A stretch of 64,000 bases of DNA from Paenibacillus polygoni (GTDB taxonomy: Bacteria > Bacillota > Bacilli > Paenibacillales > Paenibacillaceae), in NCBI RefSeq assembly GCF_030263935.1, contig NZ_CP127162.1, forward strand, positions 877,501 through 941,500, written 5' to 3'. The notes below the pieces were generated by a model. The model worked only from the letters and a program-made list of their open reading frames with translations, was not told the origin of the DNA and did not search any database. The translations under genes and the position numbers were made by a program. Each line of letters starts with the position of its first letter. Position 1 is the first letter of the stretch. Below are positions 45,224 to 54,628 of the stretch, in pieces.

Positions 45224-46474
45224 TTACTGATTTAGCTGCTGATCCACGATAACCTGTGCATTTTGAGCAGCTTTCTCCGGTGTTATACCTGAAATCACTT
45301 CCTGAATCGAGCTTGTTACGGCTTTTTGGATCTCAATACTCTTGATGAGATAACGCGGCTGGAAGCGGGTGTTTTTCGTACTCCAGTCACTAATCGCTTG
45401 CAGAGCAGGTGCTGTATACTCAATGTCTTTTACAGGAACATCTTGCTCTGTTTCATTGGCTACCTTGCTCGCAACCTCTGTGCTGCTAAGATAGGCAAGG
45501 AACTTCTTGGCTTCTTCCGGGTGCTTAGACTTACTATTCACGCCCAGCATAAAGGTTGTTGTATGAATGCCTTCATATTTGGCTTCCGAAGAAGCTACCG
45601 TGATCGGTGCAAGCAGGTTTAGACTAAGGTCTGGATTTCCTGCCAGTATGGCTGACATGGAATAAGATCCTGTAGCCAGCATAGCTGCTTTTTCCTGAAC
45701 AAAAAGAGCAATCGCCCCATCGGTGTTCGTACCCAGTGCGCCGTCCTGGAAGTAACCTTTGTCATTTAGTTCCTTGAACTGAGCCAGCGTCTTCACCCAC
45801 CATTCATCCGTGAGTTTTGAATCTCCAGCTTCTAGCTTGGCAAAAATCTCTTCATCCGGTGCATTGTTCATCATCATCGGGTTCATAAACTGTCCTGGTC
45901 CGATATCGGCACCCGGGAAAGCGAGCGGGATGATCCCTTTACTTTTGAGCTTTTCACATAGAGCAAGGAATCCCTCCCAGTCATCAGGGGGAGTCAGTCC
46001 GTATTTCTCAAACAAACCTACATTATATACAGGAATGTTATAGATCAGATTGTAGGGGAGAGCATACTGCTTACCTTCTTTTTCGCCAGATTTAATGAGA
46101 TCTGGTTTGTAGTTGTCCACAAAAGATTCACCTGTAAGGTCGGTATAAATTCCTGCTTTCGCCAAGGATTCAAACTGTGCACCAGGGAAAGAGGCGAACA
46201 CATCACCAACTGAACCATCCATTAGCTTCGCTTGTGCAGTAGTCTGGTATTGTTCCGAAGGAAATGTCTGCATGGATACTTCAATCCCCGGATTGTCAGT
46301 TTCAAAATTACTAATAATTTCATTCCATACTTCTGCATCACTATTCCAGTGAATGAAGCTGATTTTCACTTGATCTCCCGAGGAAGAATTGCTATTTCCT
46401 CCACCGCATGCACTGAGAGCAAGGGAGAGTGCAAGTGTGAGCATCACCAGAGACGAACGTTTTTTCTTTTTCAT
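45224..46474 (-). CDS. Sugar-binding lipoprotein, family 1
   Basis: A 416-residue extracellular binding protein: basic start MKKKKRSS, signal peptide and lipobox LSAC followed by a Gly/Ser/Asn linker, then the family-1 fold with ISFIHWNSDAEVWNEIISNFE and YALPYNLIYNIPVYNVGLFEKYGL. It is first in the operon, behind AAGGAGGG. The ligand is unknown; the convergent AraC regulator is a likely controller. Confidence 0.93.
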   Translation of the reverse strand: MKKKKRSSLVMLTLALSLALSACGGGNSNSSSGDQVKISFIHWNSDAEVWNEIISNFETDNPGIEVSMQTFPSEQYQTTAQAKLMDGSVGDVFASFPGAQFESLAKAGIYTDLTGESFVDNYKPDLIKSGEKEGKQYALPYNLIYNIPVYNVGLFEKYGLTPPDDWEGFLALCEKLKSKGIIPLAFPGADIGPGQFMNPMMMNNAPDEEIFAKLEAGDSKLTDEWWVKTLAQFKELNDKGYFQDGALGTNTDGAIALFVQEKAAMLATGSYSMSAILAGNPDLSLNLLAPITVASSEAKYEGIHTTTFMLGVNSKSKHPEEAKKFLAYLSSTEVASKVANETEQDVPVKDIEYTAPALQAISDWSTKNTRFQPRYLIKSIEIQKAVTSSIQEVISGITPEKAAQNAQVIVDQQLNQ

Positions 46475-46745
46475 AAATATAAAACCCTCCTTATTATGTA
46501 GAGCTTCTATTTCTTCAAAAGTAGAGCAGACATTGTATAGAGTTATCTATCCTGAATGGGTTCAGATAATCTAATAAAGCCTACTATTTAAGTTGGTATA
46601 GTATGTGTTTGCATCATACCATCTTGAGTAAGGTTCATCCATGTAAATTCGTGTTGTTTAGCGCATATCATTTTGTGGTTTTCAAGGACTTTTATCACAT
46701 ATGGAAGGAGGAGAGAAGAGATTTCTTTTCGCTGTAAAATAATAC
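46475..46745. other. Upstream region of the sugar ABC operon
   Basis: About 270 bases that must hold the leftward promoter. An inverted repeat CTGAATGGGTTCAG at 46552-46565 could be a regulator site. The short open frame at 46588-46776 on the minus strand has no ribosome site and overlaps a terminator. Confidence 0.4.
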
Positions 46746-46779
46746 GTAAAAACCCATGTCCAGTGATCTGGAACATGGG
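46746..46779 (-). terminator. Intrinsic terminator of the EAL gene
   Basis: On the minus strand CCCATGTTCCA pairs with TGGACATGGG (one bulge), followed by T5. It is 50 bases past the EAL gene stop. Confidence 0.75.
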
Positions 46780-46828
46780 CTCGTCAGGAATTTAAAAATG
46801 ATTTGAAAGATTATAGAATTATATGGAA

Positions 46829-47821
46829 TTATAAAACAAAGGTATCGATAGGTGCAGGTCGTCCGAATAAGTATCCCTGGAATAGGCGAAATCCCCGGTC
46901 ACGTAACCATATATAATCACTGGGCTCTTCAATACCTTCGGCAAGTGGAACAGCATCTACTTGTAATGCTGCCTCGAGCATCGTCTGTGCTACTTTTTGT
47001 TTGTTTTCGTCTCCTGCCACTCCTTGCACATATTTCTTATCCAGTTTCATATAGTGCGGTTTCATCTCTCGCAGAAGCTCAATCGTGCTATATCCTTCAC
47101 CTACATCATCCAGTGCATATTTGAATCCGCGTTCTTTGTAGAAGCCGAGAATATTCTTCAGATGTTCCAAGTCATCTACCTTTTCGGTCTCAACGACTTC
47201 GAAGACAAATTTAGAGGGAGAGACACCGATTTCTTCTGCTGTCTGAATAGTGGAGGTTAAACAATGCTCAGGAGAATAGATCGACGTTGGAATAAAATTG
47301 ATGAATATAAATCCAGGCAAGCCGGCTGATGCGCGCACGGATTCCATTCGGCATAGTCTATCCAGAGCATATAGACGCCCCCGAGTTTTTGCTGCTTCAA
47401 ACACTTGTAAAGGAGATAAAAGCTTCCCATCTTCGTGAATAAAACGAGCCAGCATTTCGTAAGCCATGACGGCTCCTTCTTGGTTAACAATCGGCTGGGC
47501 ATAACAGGTGATTCGCTTCTGCATAATGATTTCATCTACCCACTGCAGGGATTGCATCATAGTCCAATTACGAAAAGGCTGCCACTGCTCCTCAAAGATA
47601 CGGAATTTGATATGATCTAAATGCATATGATCCTGAAAAAAGTCATTTAGGCTGTTTAGTTCCGATTCGCGAATGAACAGTGTATCAGAAGTGTAACGCG
47701 TGATCGAGGATTGGGCTAAAAGATGAGGGATAATATCTTTTATGACGGAAAGATTGTGTTCTCCGGTCATTTTTATTTCGTAAATCAGTTCCGTAGAGGA
47801 ACAATTCGAGCAAGAAAACAT
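46829..47821 (-). CDS. EAL-domain protein, probable cyclic-di-GMP phosphodiesterase
   Basis: A 330-residue protein. Residues about 1-85 carry a CSNC (CxxC) pair at the start and no known domain. Residues about 90-325 form an EAL domain: the signature is EML within YEMLARF, with metal/catalytic residues in INFIPTS, FEVVETE, YALDDVGEG, MKLDKKYV and LAEGIEEP, and the ending LFQGYLFGRPAP. All usual ligands appear present, so it may be active. No membrane segment is seen, so it is cytosolic. Confidence 0.88.
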   Translation of the reverse strand: MFSCSNCSSTELIYEIKMTGEHNLSVIKDIIPHLLAQSSITRYTSDTLFIRESELNSLNDFFQDHMHLDHIKFRIFEEQWQPFRNWTMMQSLQWVDEIIMQKRITCYAQPIVNQEGAVMAYEMLARFIHEDGKLLSPLQVFEAAKTRGRLYALDRLCRMESVRASAGLPGFIFINFIPTSIYSPEHCLTSTIQTAEEIGVSPSKFVFEVVETEKVDDLEHLKNILGFYKERGFKYALDDVGEGYSTIELLREMKPHYMKLDKKYVQGVAGDENKQKVAQTMLEAALQVDAVPLAEGIEEPSDYIWLRDRGFRLFQGYLFGRPAPIDTFVL

Positions 47822-48033
47822 GGAATATAGTCACATCCTCATCATAAGTCCAGGGTCGTATTCATTACATACTAATGCCTTCATCCCAACATAACATAGT
47901 TTGATTCCTGTTCGTACAAAAATGTGCAATTGCAGGAGACAGGGGAATTCGATAATTAAGAGACTAAGGAACAGGGTTCAAATAAAAAGACTCCGACATT
48001 TACTAGATCCGTTGCCGGACTTCTTCTGCGAAA

Positions 48034-48068
48034 AAATCCCCTCCCCATTAACGGGAAGAGGATTATTT
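48034..48068 (-). terminator. Intrinsic terminator of the AEC transporter gene
   Basis: On the minus strand AATCCTCTTCCC pairs with GGGAGGGGATT around a 7-base loop, followed by T6. The rest of 47822-48114 shows no gene. Confidence 0.75.
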
Positions 48069-48114
48069 TACATTTTACATAGCCAATCCCTTGGAAAACG
48101 AGCTTACCAAGTGA

Positions 48115-49035
48115 TTAAAAAGTACGAGCAAGTGCAATGAGTCCAATCAGCGTTATGACATTAAACAGTGTTGAGATGAGAACGGTTTGAGCAGCAAAGT
48201 CAGGCTCATTCCGGTACTCTTCTGCCAGGATAGAAGCATTAACGCCAGTCGGCATACCCGAAGCAATAATCAGGGCCTGTGCTGTCATTCCTTCCAGTCC
48301 AAGAAGATATACAAGTGTAACGCCGATCACAGGAGCGATTAGCAGACGAATGAACATACTGACATATACGGTGACCCGTCCTAATCTAAGCGGATATTTT
48401 ACAATCTGTGCTCCAAGGGTCAACAGCGCGACAGCAACCATCGACTGCTGAGCGTAAGTTAATGGCATCGACAGAAAAGTAGGAAGCGGTGCACCCAGTG
48501 CATTCCACAGAATACCGAGTAATAGAGCGTAAGGAACAGGCATTTTGAGGAACCCGATAACGAGACTGCGGTAGTTCCCTTTTAGCTGCGCCCCTTGAAT
48601 CGAAAGTACCCCATATGTAAACGTCAGCAAGCTCTGCATCGACATAATAAAAGCCTGAATCGAAGCGGCAAGCGGATCACCTTTGAATACAAGTGCACTA
48701 ATCGGCATTCCGTAATTTCCTGCATTGTCCAGCATAATACTGTTGTTAAAAGCAGCTTTCATTCCTTTGTTGAACTTGAATGATTTCGCCACAATGCAGC
48801 CGATTAAATAGAGAATAAGAGAGTACATTGCATAAAAAAGGGCTATTGTTCCAAGCAGTTCACCGGACATCTCCGATAGATACATACTCATAAACACGGC
48901 AGCCGGAGTAATAAAGTAAAAGTTAATTTTGGCGAGTGTATATAGATCGAGTTCAAACACACGCTGCATTAATGAGCCTACACCAATTAGTACAAATACG
49001 GGCAGGACAACTTCAAGCAAGATGTCTAAAATCAT
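48115..49035 (-). CDS. AEC-family (auxin efflux carrier-like) transporter
   Basis: A 306-residue membrane protein with about ten helices. VVLPVFVLIGVGSLMQR and the central DNAGNYGMPISALVFKG motif mark the AEC family (named after plant auxin carriers), whose bacterial members move malate, malonate or other small acids. The C-terminal half repeats the fold (ALIIASGMPTGVNASILAEEY). The substrate cannot be read from sequence. It is a single gene. Confidence 0.88.
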   Translation of the reverse strand: MILDILLEVVLPVFVLIGVGSLMQRVFELDLYTLAKINFYFITPAAVFMSMYLSEMSGELLGTIALFYAMYSLILYLIGCIVAKSFKFNKGMKAAFNNSIMLDNAGNYGMPISALVFKGDPLAASIQAFIMSMQSLLTFTYGVLSIQGAQLKGNYRSLVIGFLKMPVPYALLLGILWNALGAPLPTFLSMPLTYAQQSMVAVALLTLGAQIVKYPLRLGRVTVYVSMFIRLLIAPVIGVTLVYLLGLEGMTAQALIIASGMPTGVNASILAEEYRNEPDFAAQTVLISTLFNVITLIGLIALARTF

Positions 49036-49255
49036 GAGTTTGTCAGCTTCTTTCTATAAAAAGGTTCACTTTTTTTCTGAATATTTCAGAAATACTTGTT
49101 ACATTATAGCATCTTGGTGCAATTGTGGAACGGAAAATGAACAGTTCTTTGTAAGTATTCATGAACGAACTACGTTTTCTTTAGACTCGCTTGGGTAATC
49201 TATTAACACCAAGATGTAACAATCAGACTCAAGAAATAAAGGAGCAGGATATCAG

Positions 49256-49768
49256 ATGGAACCCATATCCGATCATCTGGAGCATGGGCTTCAGATTATA
49301 TTTATCGGCTTTAATCCAAGTATTAAGTCAGGTGAGACCGGACATCACTATGCGAATCCGAGAAATAATTTTTACCGAATCTTGCACCAATCCGGACTTA
49401 CTCCGCGCTTATATGAAGCAAAAGAAGACCAGGATCTGTTGAAATTGGGGTATGGTTTTACCAACATTGTTGCAAGACCTACCGTCGGCATTGATGATAT
49501 TACGAAGGAAGAGTACGCAGAAGGGCGAGAAATTTTGAAACAGAAGCTGGAGAAGTATCGCCCTGAAGTGGCTTGTTTTGTAGGGAAAGGCGTATATACA
49601 CAATACACGAAAAGAACCAAAGTGAATTGGGGGTTTCAGCCCGAGCCTTTTGTAGCCGGAATGCATGAATTCGTGGCACCTTCTTCAAGCGGGCTCGTGC
49701 GTATGCCGATGAAACAGATTATCGAGATTTACCGAGAGTTAAGCCTATTCTTGCATGATGATACATAA
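49256..49768 (+). CDS. mug: Mismatch-specific uracil/thymine DNA glycosylase
   Basis: Removes uracil or thymine mispaired with guanine in DNA repair. The 170 residues match the Mug/TDG group of uracil glycosylases: IIFIGFNPS (motif 1, GxNP, with Asn), GHHYANPRNNFYRILHQSG, YGFTNIVARPT, and the late motif FVAPSSSGLVRMP, which corresponds to NPSG in other members; the Asn is replaced by an Ala-Pro context here. GGAG lies upstream of ATG 49256. It is a single gene. Confidence 0.88.
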   Translation: MEPISDHLEHGLQIIFIGFNPSIKSGETGHHYANPRNNFYRILHQSGLTPRLYEAKEDQDLLKLGYGFTNIVARPTVGIDDITKEEYAEGREILKQKLEKYRPEVACFVGKGVYTQYTKRTKVNWGFQPEPFVAGMHEFVAPSSSGLVRMPMKQIIEIYRELSLFLHDDT

Positions 49769-49940
49769 GGTGCCAAGCAGTGATGAACACCTCTGTATAG
49801 CGTATGAATCGCACAGTGGCTGTGTAGAGAGGAGCTTCCTGCGAGACATTCGAAAAAATGAAGTGGATATCTAAAAAATAAAGCAAATATCTAAAGAAGG
49901 GGAGTTCGTATCAAAAGAGTGGAGTGCAATAGCATAGAAT

Positions 49941-49985
49941 GAGGCTTACCCAGATGTGTTAGTGAACACTTTCTGGATAAGCCTC
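49941..49985. terminator. Hairpin between mug and the SDR gene
   Basis: GAGGCTTACCCAGA pairs with TCTGGATAAGCCTC with one mismatch, and an inner GTGTT/AACAC helix lies in the loop. U tracts are weak on both sides. No gene is seen elsewhere in 49769-50067. Confidence 0.55.
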
Positions 49986-50067
49986 TCTATATGCGTTAAC
50001 ATTCATAATTTGATTTACTATCTTTGCTGCATTTCAAAAGGACAGGGGGAAGGTAAAATTACCCTGT

Positions 50068-50835
50068 TTATTTTATAGTGTTACCACCGTCCATGACGAT
50101 GTTTTCCCCCGTAATCATGTTGGAGGCATCACTTGCTAAGAACAAGGCTACAGCTGCCACTTCCTCAGGATAACCAAAACGACCGAGAGGAATTTCTTTC
50201 TTCGCTTGTTCGCCTACTTCACCAGCCCAAGCTTTCTTCCCAAGTTCGGTTAAGATAATGGTTGGTGAAATTGCATTCACGTTAATGTTAAATTGAGCCC
50301 ATTCAAATGCAAGAGAACGTGTAATACCCAAGACAGCGGCTTTACTTGCACAATAAGCAACATGATTATCTAGGGCAATTAAAGCAGCTTGGGACGCTAA
50401 ATTGATAATTTTTCCGCCGGTGCCTTGCTTGATGAGAATATTCCCGACTTTTTGTGCCATTTTAAAAGTTCCTGTTACATTAATATCTAATGTTTTCTGC
50501 CAGTACGTATCTGAAATATTCTCTGCATCATCTAAGAAAACAACGCCAGCGCAGTTAACAAGAATATCAATTTTACCAAAATGAGACTGCACTTGATGAA
50601 TGGCTTCTTCCATACTTTCATTGTCTGTTACGTTACAAGGTAAACCAATAGCCCTCGAGGTATGTAAAGCAGTCGCAACCTCGGAAACATCGTCTTTTAA
50701 ATCCAGGATGGCAACAGAAGCCCCTTTTTCTAAAAATAACTGAGCAACAGCATAACCAATACCACTTGCTCCCCCTGTAATAATAGCTACTTTATCCTCA
50801 ATGCTAAAGCTTTTGTCATATCCCGTGAATTTCAT
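50068..50835 (-). CDS. Short-chain dehydrogenase, probably polyol/threitol dehydrogenase
   Basis: An NAD(P)-dependent oxidoreductase of 255 residues: cofactor motif TGGASGIG, NCAG in ILVNCAGV, catalytic Ser in INLASQAA and YxxxK as YCASK, and the C-terminal GENIVMDGGN. It resembles GolD/threitol-type dehydrogenases. It is second in a leftward operon after the DeoR gene and divergent from the EltD-like dehydrogenase, so oxidation of a C4 sugar alcohol to erythrulose is inferred. GAGGG precedes the ATG. Confidence 0.85.
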   Translation of the reverse strand: MKFTGYDKSFSIEDKVAIITGGASGIGYAVAQLFLEKGASVAILDLKDDVSEVATALHTSRAIGLPCNVTDNESMEEAIHQVQSHFGKIDILVNCAGVVFLDDAENISDTYWQKTLDINVTGTFKMAQKVGNILIKQGTGGKIINLASQAALIALDNHVAYCASKAAVLGITRSLAFEWAQFNINVNAISPTIILTELGKKAWAGEVGEQAKKEIPLGRFGYPEEVAAVALFLASDASNMITGENIVMDGGNTIK

Positions 50836-50862
50836 AGTAATCCCTCGCTTTTAAGTAATGAG

Positions 50863-51639
50863 TTAATCCGTAACAATGAGCTCAATATGATGCTTCTTAA
50901 ATAACTCTACATATTTGTCTGAAACAGGTTGGTCTGTAATGAAAGTATCAATATCCGTGATTTCGGCAAAGGCGGCAATGGAATTGCGATCAATCTTCGT
51001 GTGGTCAAGTAAAACGGTTGTTTTCGTTGCAGCCTTCACCATTCTTTTTTTCAGTTCTACCTCGTACACGCTAAAGTCTGTAAATCCCGCTTCTTCTGAA
51101 AAACCATTGGAAGATGTGAAAAGCTGATCCACATGGATTTTATTTAAAATTTCCGCTCCAAGTGTCCCTTCCAGTGAACAAGAACCTTGTTTAACGATCC
51201 CTCCTAATAAAATGACGGTAATCTGAGGGGAGTCATTGAGTTCCATCGCTACTTTTAAGCCACTTGTCACTACGGTGAGCCGATAAGGTGAATCTTTAAG
51301 TTGATGTGCAAGTTCTAATGCAGTAGAGCTGGCATCCAGCATAATACATTGATTGTTTAAAATCGTTTTCACCGCAGCTTTTGCAATCGCAACTTTCTCA
51401 TCTTTGTTTTTCATTTGTCTTGTGGAGAAGCTGGTATCTAGTTCATTAGGATCAACGAGAATAGCACCGCCATGCGTTCTGCGTAATAGATTTTGTTGTT
51501 CTAATTTGGTTAAATCCGTTCGTAATGTAGCTTCAGATACATTTAAAGAAGAAGCAAGTTCTTTAATTGTGACACTGCGTTGTTGCGCTAATTTATCTAA
51601 AATCAGTTTGTGACGTTCTTGAGCAAAAATCTTTTTCAT
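50863..51639 (-). CDS. DeoR-family regulator of the polyol cluster
   Basis: A 258-residue repressor. The N-terminal helix-turn-helix reads VTIKELASSLNVSEATLRTDLTKLEQQNLLRRTHGGAI, the DeoR hallmark. The C-terminal sugar-phosphate sensor has VTSGLKVAMEL and LGGIVKQGSCSLEGTLG. It is transcribed away from the polyol operon across a shared 484-base region containing AAACAAAAG motifs, and probably responds to a phosphorylated intermediate such as erythrulose phosphate. Confidence 0.9.
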   Translation of the reverse strand: MKKIFAQERHKLILDKLAQQRSVTIKELASSLNVSEATLRTDLTKLEQQNLLRRTHGGAILVDPNELDTSFSTRQMKNKDEKVAIAKAAVKTILNNQCIMLDASSTALELAHQLKDSPYRLTVVTSGLKVAMELNDSPQITVILLGGIVKQGSCSLEGTLGAEILNKIHVDQLFTSSNGFSEEAGFTDFSVYEVELKKRMVKAATKTTVLLDHTKIDRNSIAAFAEITDIDTFITDQPVSDKYVELFKKHHIELIVTD

Positions 51640-52013
51640 ATATCACCTTTTGTTTTTTATTATTTATTATTGTTTTCTTCATAATAACATAGTCATTACA
51701 GCAGAAACAAAAGAGAACGGGAAGATTACGTGTACATAGATAAATGCCAAAAAAAGTATCTGCATAAATCATTTTACATCCTATTCATACCATACTCTAG
51801 TCTTAAAATAAAGACAAAACAGAAATTCATCTTAAATATATACAGAGTATGTATGGAAAAACAGTGATCTATTAAACACCCCCTATATATGATGATGCTG
51901 CTAGATCGAATAAGAAAACTATATTTTGAATAAACACGTCAATGAACTTAAAAAGAAAAACAGGCCTATATATACTGTAAACGATTTCTTTTATTATGAA
52001 AAGAAAAGAAAAT
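51640..52013. other. Divergent regulatory region of the polyol cluster
   Basis: Very AT-rich sequence between the DeoR and dehydrogenase genes. It includes the motif AAACAAAAGAGAAC at 51705-51718 and a minus-strand partial copy (AAACAAAAGGT) near 51646-51656. No gene is seen. Confidence 0.5.
51705..51718 (+). promoter_or_regulatory. Candidate DeoR operator 1
   Basis: AAACAAAAGAGAAC, one of three copies of AAACAAAAGNRAAC in this cluster; this one lies on the side of the regulator's own gene. Confidence 0.5.
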
Positions 52014-52027
52014 AAACAAAAGAAAAC
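52014..52027 (+). promoter_or_regulatory. Candidate DeoR operator 2
   Basis: AAACAAAAGAAAAC, ending 12 bases before the -35 of the main polyol promoter. Confidence 0.55.
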
Positions 52028-52039
52028 AAAAATAAAACA

Positions 52040-52068
52040 TTGAAATTCGAAAAAAAAGATGGTAATAT
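52040..52068 (+). promoter_or_regulatory. Promoter of the polyol operon
   Basis: TTGAAA and TAATAT are separated by 17 bases, 55 bases before the start codon. Confidence 0.7.
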
Positions 52069-52084
52069 AAAGCAAGCGAAAGAA

Positions 52085-52098
52085 TGAAAGCGCTTTTA
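52085..52098 (+). promoter_or_regulatory. cre (CcpA) site in the polyol operon leader
   Basis: TGAAAGCGCTTTTA closely matches the cre consensus TGWAARCGYTWNCW and sits about 16 bases after the -10, a classic position for catabolite repression by roadblock. Confidence 0.7.
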
Positions 52099-52123
52099 AT
52101 CATACGAAGGAGGAAGAAAATAA

Positions 52124-53257
52124 ATGAGTACTATTCAAACCAATGAAGTCGTAGTTGAAAAAGTAGTGAAAAGTGTGAAGGATATCCCTACAACAATGAA
52201 GGCAGTTGTTGCCTATGAACCTGGTGATTATCGTTTAGAGGAAGTTCCGGTACCGAAAGTTGGAGAAGGAGAAATTCTAATAAAAGTAGAAGCATGCGGT
52301 ATTTGTGCAGGTGATGCAAAAGCATATGACGGTGCACCAAGTTTCTGGGGGGATGCGGATCAGCCGGCATATATTAAAGCACCGATGATTCCGGGGCATG
52401 AGTTTATTGGTCATGTGGTAGCTATCGGAGAGAATGTGAAGGATGATTTTGAATTAGGTGATCGCGTCATTTCGGAACAGATCGTTCCTTGTGAAGAATG
52501 TCGTTTTTGTAAGCGTGGTCAATACTGGATGTGTCAAAAACATGATCTATATGGGTTCCAAAATAATGTGAATGGCGGTATGGCAGAGTATATGAAATTT
52601 ACGAAGGAAGGAATTAACTATAAAGTTCCTACCGAGTTGCCTATCGAAAAAGCTATTTTAATTGAGCCATATGCGTGTTCTTATCATGCAGTACAAAGAG
52701 CCAAAATTGAACTGGAAGATGTAGTTGTTTTAGCAGGTGCAGGTACATTAGGTCTAGGAATGATTGGTGCCATTAAAAAATCCGGACCATCCAAGTTAAT
52801 TGTACTTGATCTATTTGAAGATCGTTTAGAATTGGCAAAACAGTTCGGGGCAGATATGGTATTGAATCCGGCGAAAGATGATATCTATACAATCATTAAC
52901 GATTTAACAGATGGGTATGGATGTGACGTATATATTGAAGCAACGGGTGCTCAAAAATCGGTTGAACAAGGACTGAAGCTTATTCGTAAGTTAGGCCGTT
53001 TTGTTGAATTTAGTGTATTTAAAGACCCAGTAACGGTGGACTGGTCTATTATTTCAGACCGTAAAGAGCTAGATGTCTTGGGATCTCATCTTGGTCCATA
53101 CTGCTATGAACCAGTTATTAAAGGGATTAGTAACGGGGACTTGCCGACAGAAGGCGTTGTAACCCACATTCTACCTCTGGAAGAGTATCAAAAAGGATTT
53201 GAATTAGTGAAGAGTGGACGCGATTCGTTAAAGGTTGTTCTAAATCCAAATCTATAA
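52124..53257 (+). CDS. Zinc-dependent alcohol dehydrogenase, erythritol/L-threitol dehydrogenase-like
   Basis: Probably oxidises erythritol or threitol to erythrulose with NAD(P). The 377 residues form a medium-chain dehydrogenase: catalytic zinc site with CGICAGDAKAYDG and GHEFIGHV, structural zinc cysteines in CEECRFCKRGQYWMC, and cofactor motif AGAGTLGLGMIG. The GAPSFWGD insertion and ISEQIVPCEECRFCKRGQYWMCQ pattern recall EltD of Mycobacterium smegmatis. GGAGGAAG precedes ATG 52124. It is first in the rightward operon. Confidence 0.87.
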   Translation: MSTIQTNEVVVEKVVKSVKDIPTTMKAVVAYEPGDYRLEEVPVPKVGEGEILIKVEACGICAGDAKAYDGAPSFWGDADQPAYIKAPMIPGHEFIGHVVAIGENVKDDFELGDRVISEQIVPCEECRFCKRGQYWMCQKHDLYGFQNNVNGGMAEYMKFTKEGINYKVPTELPIEKAILIEPYACSYHAVQRAKIELEDVVVLAGAGTLGLGMIGAIKKSGPSKLIVLDLFEDRLELAKQFGADMVLNPAKDDIYTIINDLTDGYGCDVYIEATGAQKSVEQGLKLIRKLGRFVEFSVFKDPVTVDWSIISDRKELDVLGSHLGPYCYEPVIKGISNGDLPTEGVVTHILPLEEYQKGFELVKSGRDSLKVVLNPNL

Positions 53258-53285
53258 ACCAGCACATCTTAGGAGGCAACCTTGT

Positions 53286-54557
53286 ATGAAATCGAACTTG
53301 CAAGCTGTATCAGTTGGAAAACTAGGTATGGACAGAAAAATGATGATGGGTTACTTGGGTGTTTTGATTTTTATGATCGGTGATGGATTAGAACAAGGTT
53401 GGCTTTCAACCTATCTGACCCAAAATAACATGACAGTCCAAGAGGTAGCAACCCTATTAAGTTTTTATGGGATTGCAGTTGCTTTTGCATCTTGGCTGTC
53501 GGGAGTATTAGCTGAAATTTATGGTCCCCGTAAAATGATGATTACCGGGCTTGTCCTATTCGTACTGGGTACCTTGGTTTTCTTAACCGTTGGTATTCCA
53601 ACGATGAATTTATCGGTCATGTTACCAACCTATGCACTGCGTGGTCTTGGTTATCCTTTATTTGCTTATTCTTTTCTAGTATGGATTACTTACTATGCAC
53701 CGGCTGAAAGACTGGGTACGGCTGTAGGCTGGTTTTGGGTGTCCTTTGCGGGCGGACTAAATATGCTCGGAGCTTATTATTCTAGTTTTGCGTTACCAAT
53801 CTTAGGAGAAATGAATACCCTTTGGAGTGCCTTGGCATTCACAACAATCGGCTCTATATTTGGTATTTTATTATGCAAGACTGATATTGAGAAAACAGAG
53901 TTAACTATAAAACAGGCGTTAAAGCAAATAACTAAGGGGATCACTATTGCTTTCGAACGTCCCAAAGTTGGGCTAGGCGGAATTGTACGCGCGATCAATA
54001 CAGCCGGTGCATATGGACTGGTCGTATTTCTACCTGCTTATATGATTGATTCAGGATTTACGATGTCACAGTGGCTTCAAATTTATGGAGCACTATGGGC
54101 AAGTAATGTTGTTTTTAATCTAATTTGGGGGGCAGCAGCAGACCGAATTGGCTGGCAATTTACCGTGATGTGGATCGGAGGTATAGGTTGCGCTGTATCA
54201 TTGGCTTGCCTTTACTATTTCCCTTACTTCTTCGGTGCGAATTACTTGTTAACGATCACTGCAGCCATTTGTTTTGGTTCGTGTTTGGCTGCTTATGTGC
54301 CGCTTTCTGCATTAGTACCGTCGCTAGCACCTGAAAATCGCGGAGCAGCCATGTCTATTCTGAATTTAGGGGCTGGATTAAGTACATTTTTAGGACCCGC
54401 TATTGCTGGTGCACTCATTGGAAGTTTAGGTGCTTCAGGTGTGATTTGGGCTTATATAGCAATGCATGTGATTAGCACGTTCATTATGATTTTTGTAAAG
54501 CTGCCTAAAGATGTACAGCAAGAACAATTATCTGCAGAAGTAGCTCCAGCTCATTAA
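53286..54557 (+). CDS. MFS transporter, probable polyol uptake
   Basis: A 423-residue protein with about 12 helices of the major facilitator superfamily. The loop between helices 2 and 3 reads GVLAEIYGPRKMMITG, the family's GxxxDRxGRR-type motif. It resembles ribitol/arabitol-type (RbtT/DalT) carriers. It lies 28 bases after the EltD-like gene behind AGGAGG, so it likely imports the alcohol that the dehydrogenases oxidise. Confidence 0.88.
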   Translation: MKSNLQAVSVGKLGMDRKMMMGYLGVLIFMIGDGLEQGWLSTYLTQNNMTVQEVATLLSFYGIAVAFASWLSGVLAEIYGPRKMMITGLVLFVLGTLVFLTVGIPTMNLSVMLPTYALRGLGYPLFAYSFLVWITYYAPAERLGTAVGWFWVSFAGGLNMLGAYYSSFALPILGEMNTLWSALAFTTIGSIFGILLCKTDIEKTELTIKQALKQITKGITIAFERPKVGLGGIVRAINTAGAYGLVVFLPAYMIDSGFTMSQWLQIYGALWASNVVFNLIWGAAADRIGWQFTVMWIGGIGCAVSLACLYYFPYFFGANYLLTITAAICFGSCLAAYVPLSALVPSLAPENRGAAMSILNLGAGLSTFLGPAIAGALIGSLGASGVIWAYIAMHVISTFIMIFVKLPKDVQQEQLSAEVAPAH

Positions 54558-54569
54558 CATAAAAACAAT

Positions 54570-54595
54570 AGAATATTCAGTCTATATTCTTTTAT
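54570..54595 (+). terminator. Weak hairpin after the MFS gene
   Basis: AGAATAT/ATATTCT with a 7-base loop is followed by TTTAT; it may partially end the first transcript. Confidence 0.4.
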
Positions 54596-54602
54596 CGATA
54601 AT

Positions 54603-54616
54603 AAACAAAAGTAAAC
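54603..54616 (+). promoter_or_regulatory. Candidate DeoR operator 3
   Basis: AAACAAAAGTAAAC, the third copy of the cluster motif, 12 bases before a TTGACA element. Confidence 0.5.
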
Positions 54617-54628
54617 GAAAGTTTAAAA

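Noticed and set aside
46588..46776. 62-residue minus-strand ORF
   Set aside because: It overlaps the terminator of the EAL gene and lacks a ribosome site.
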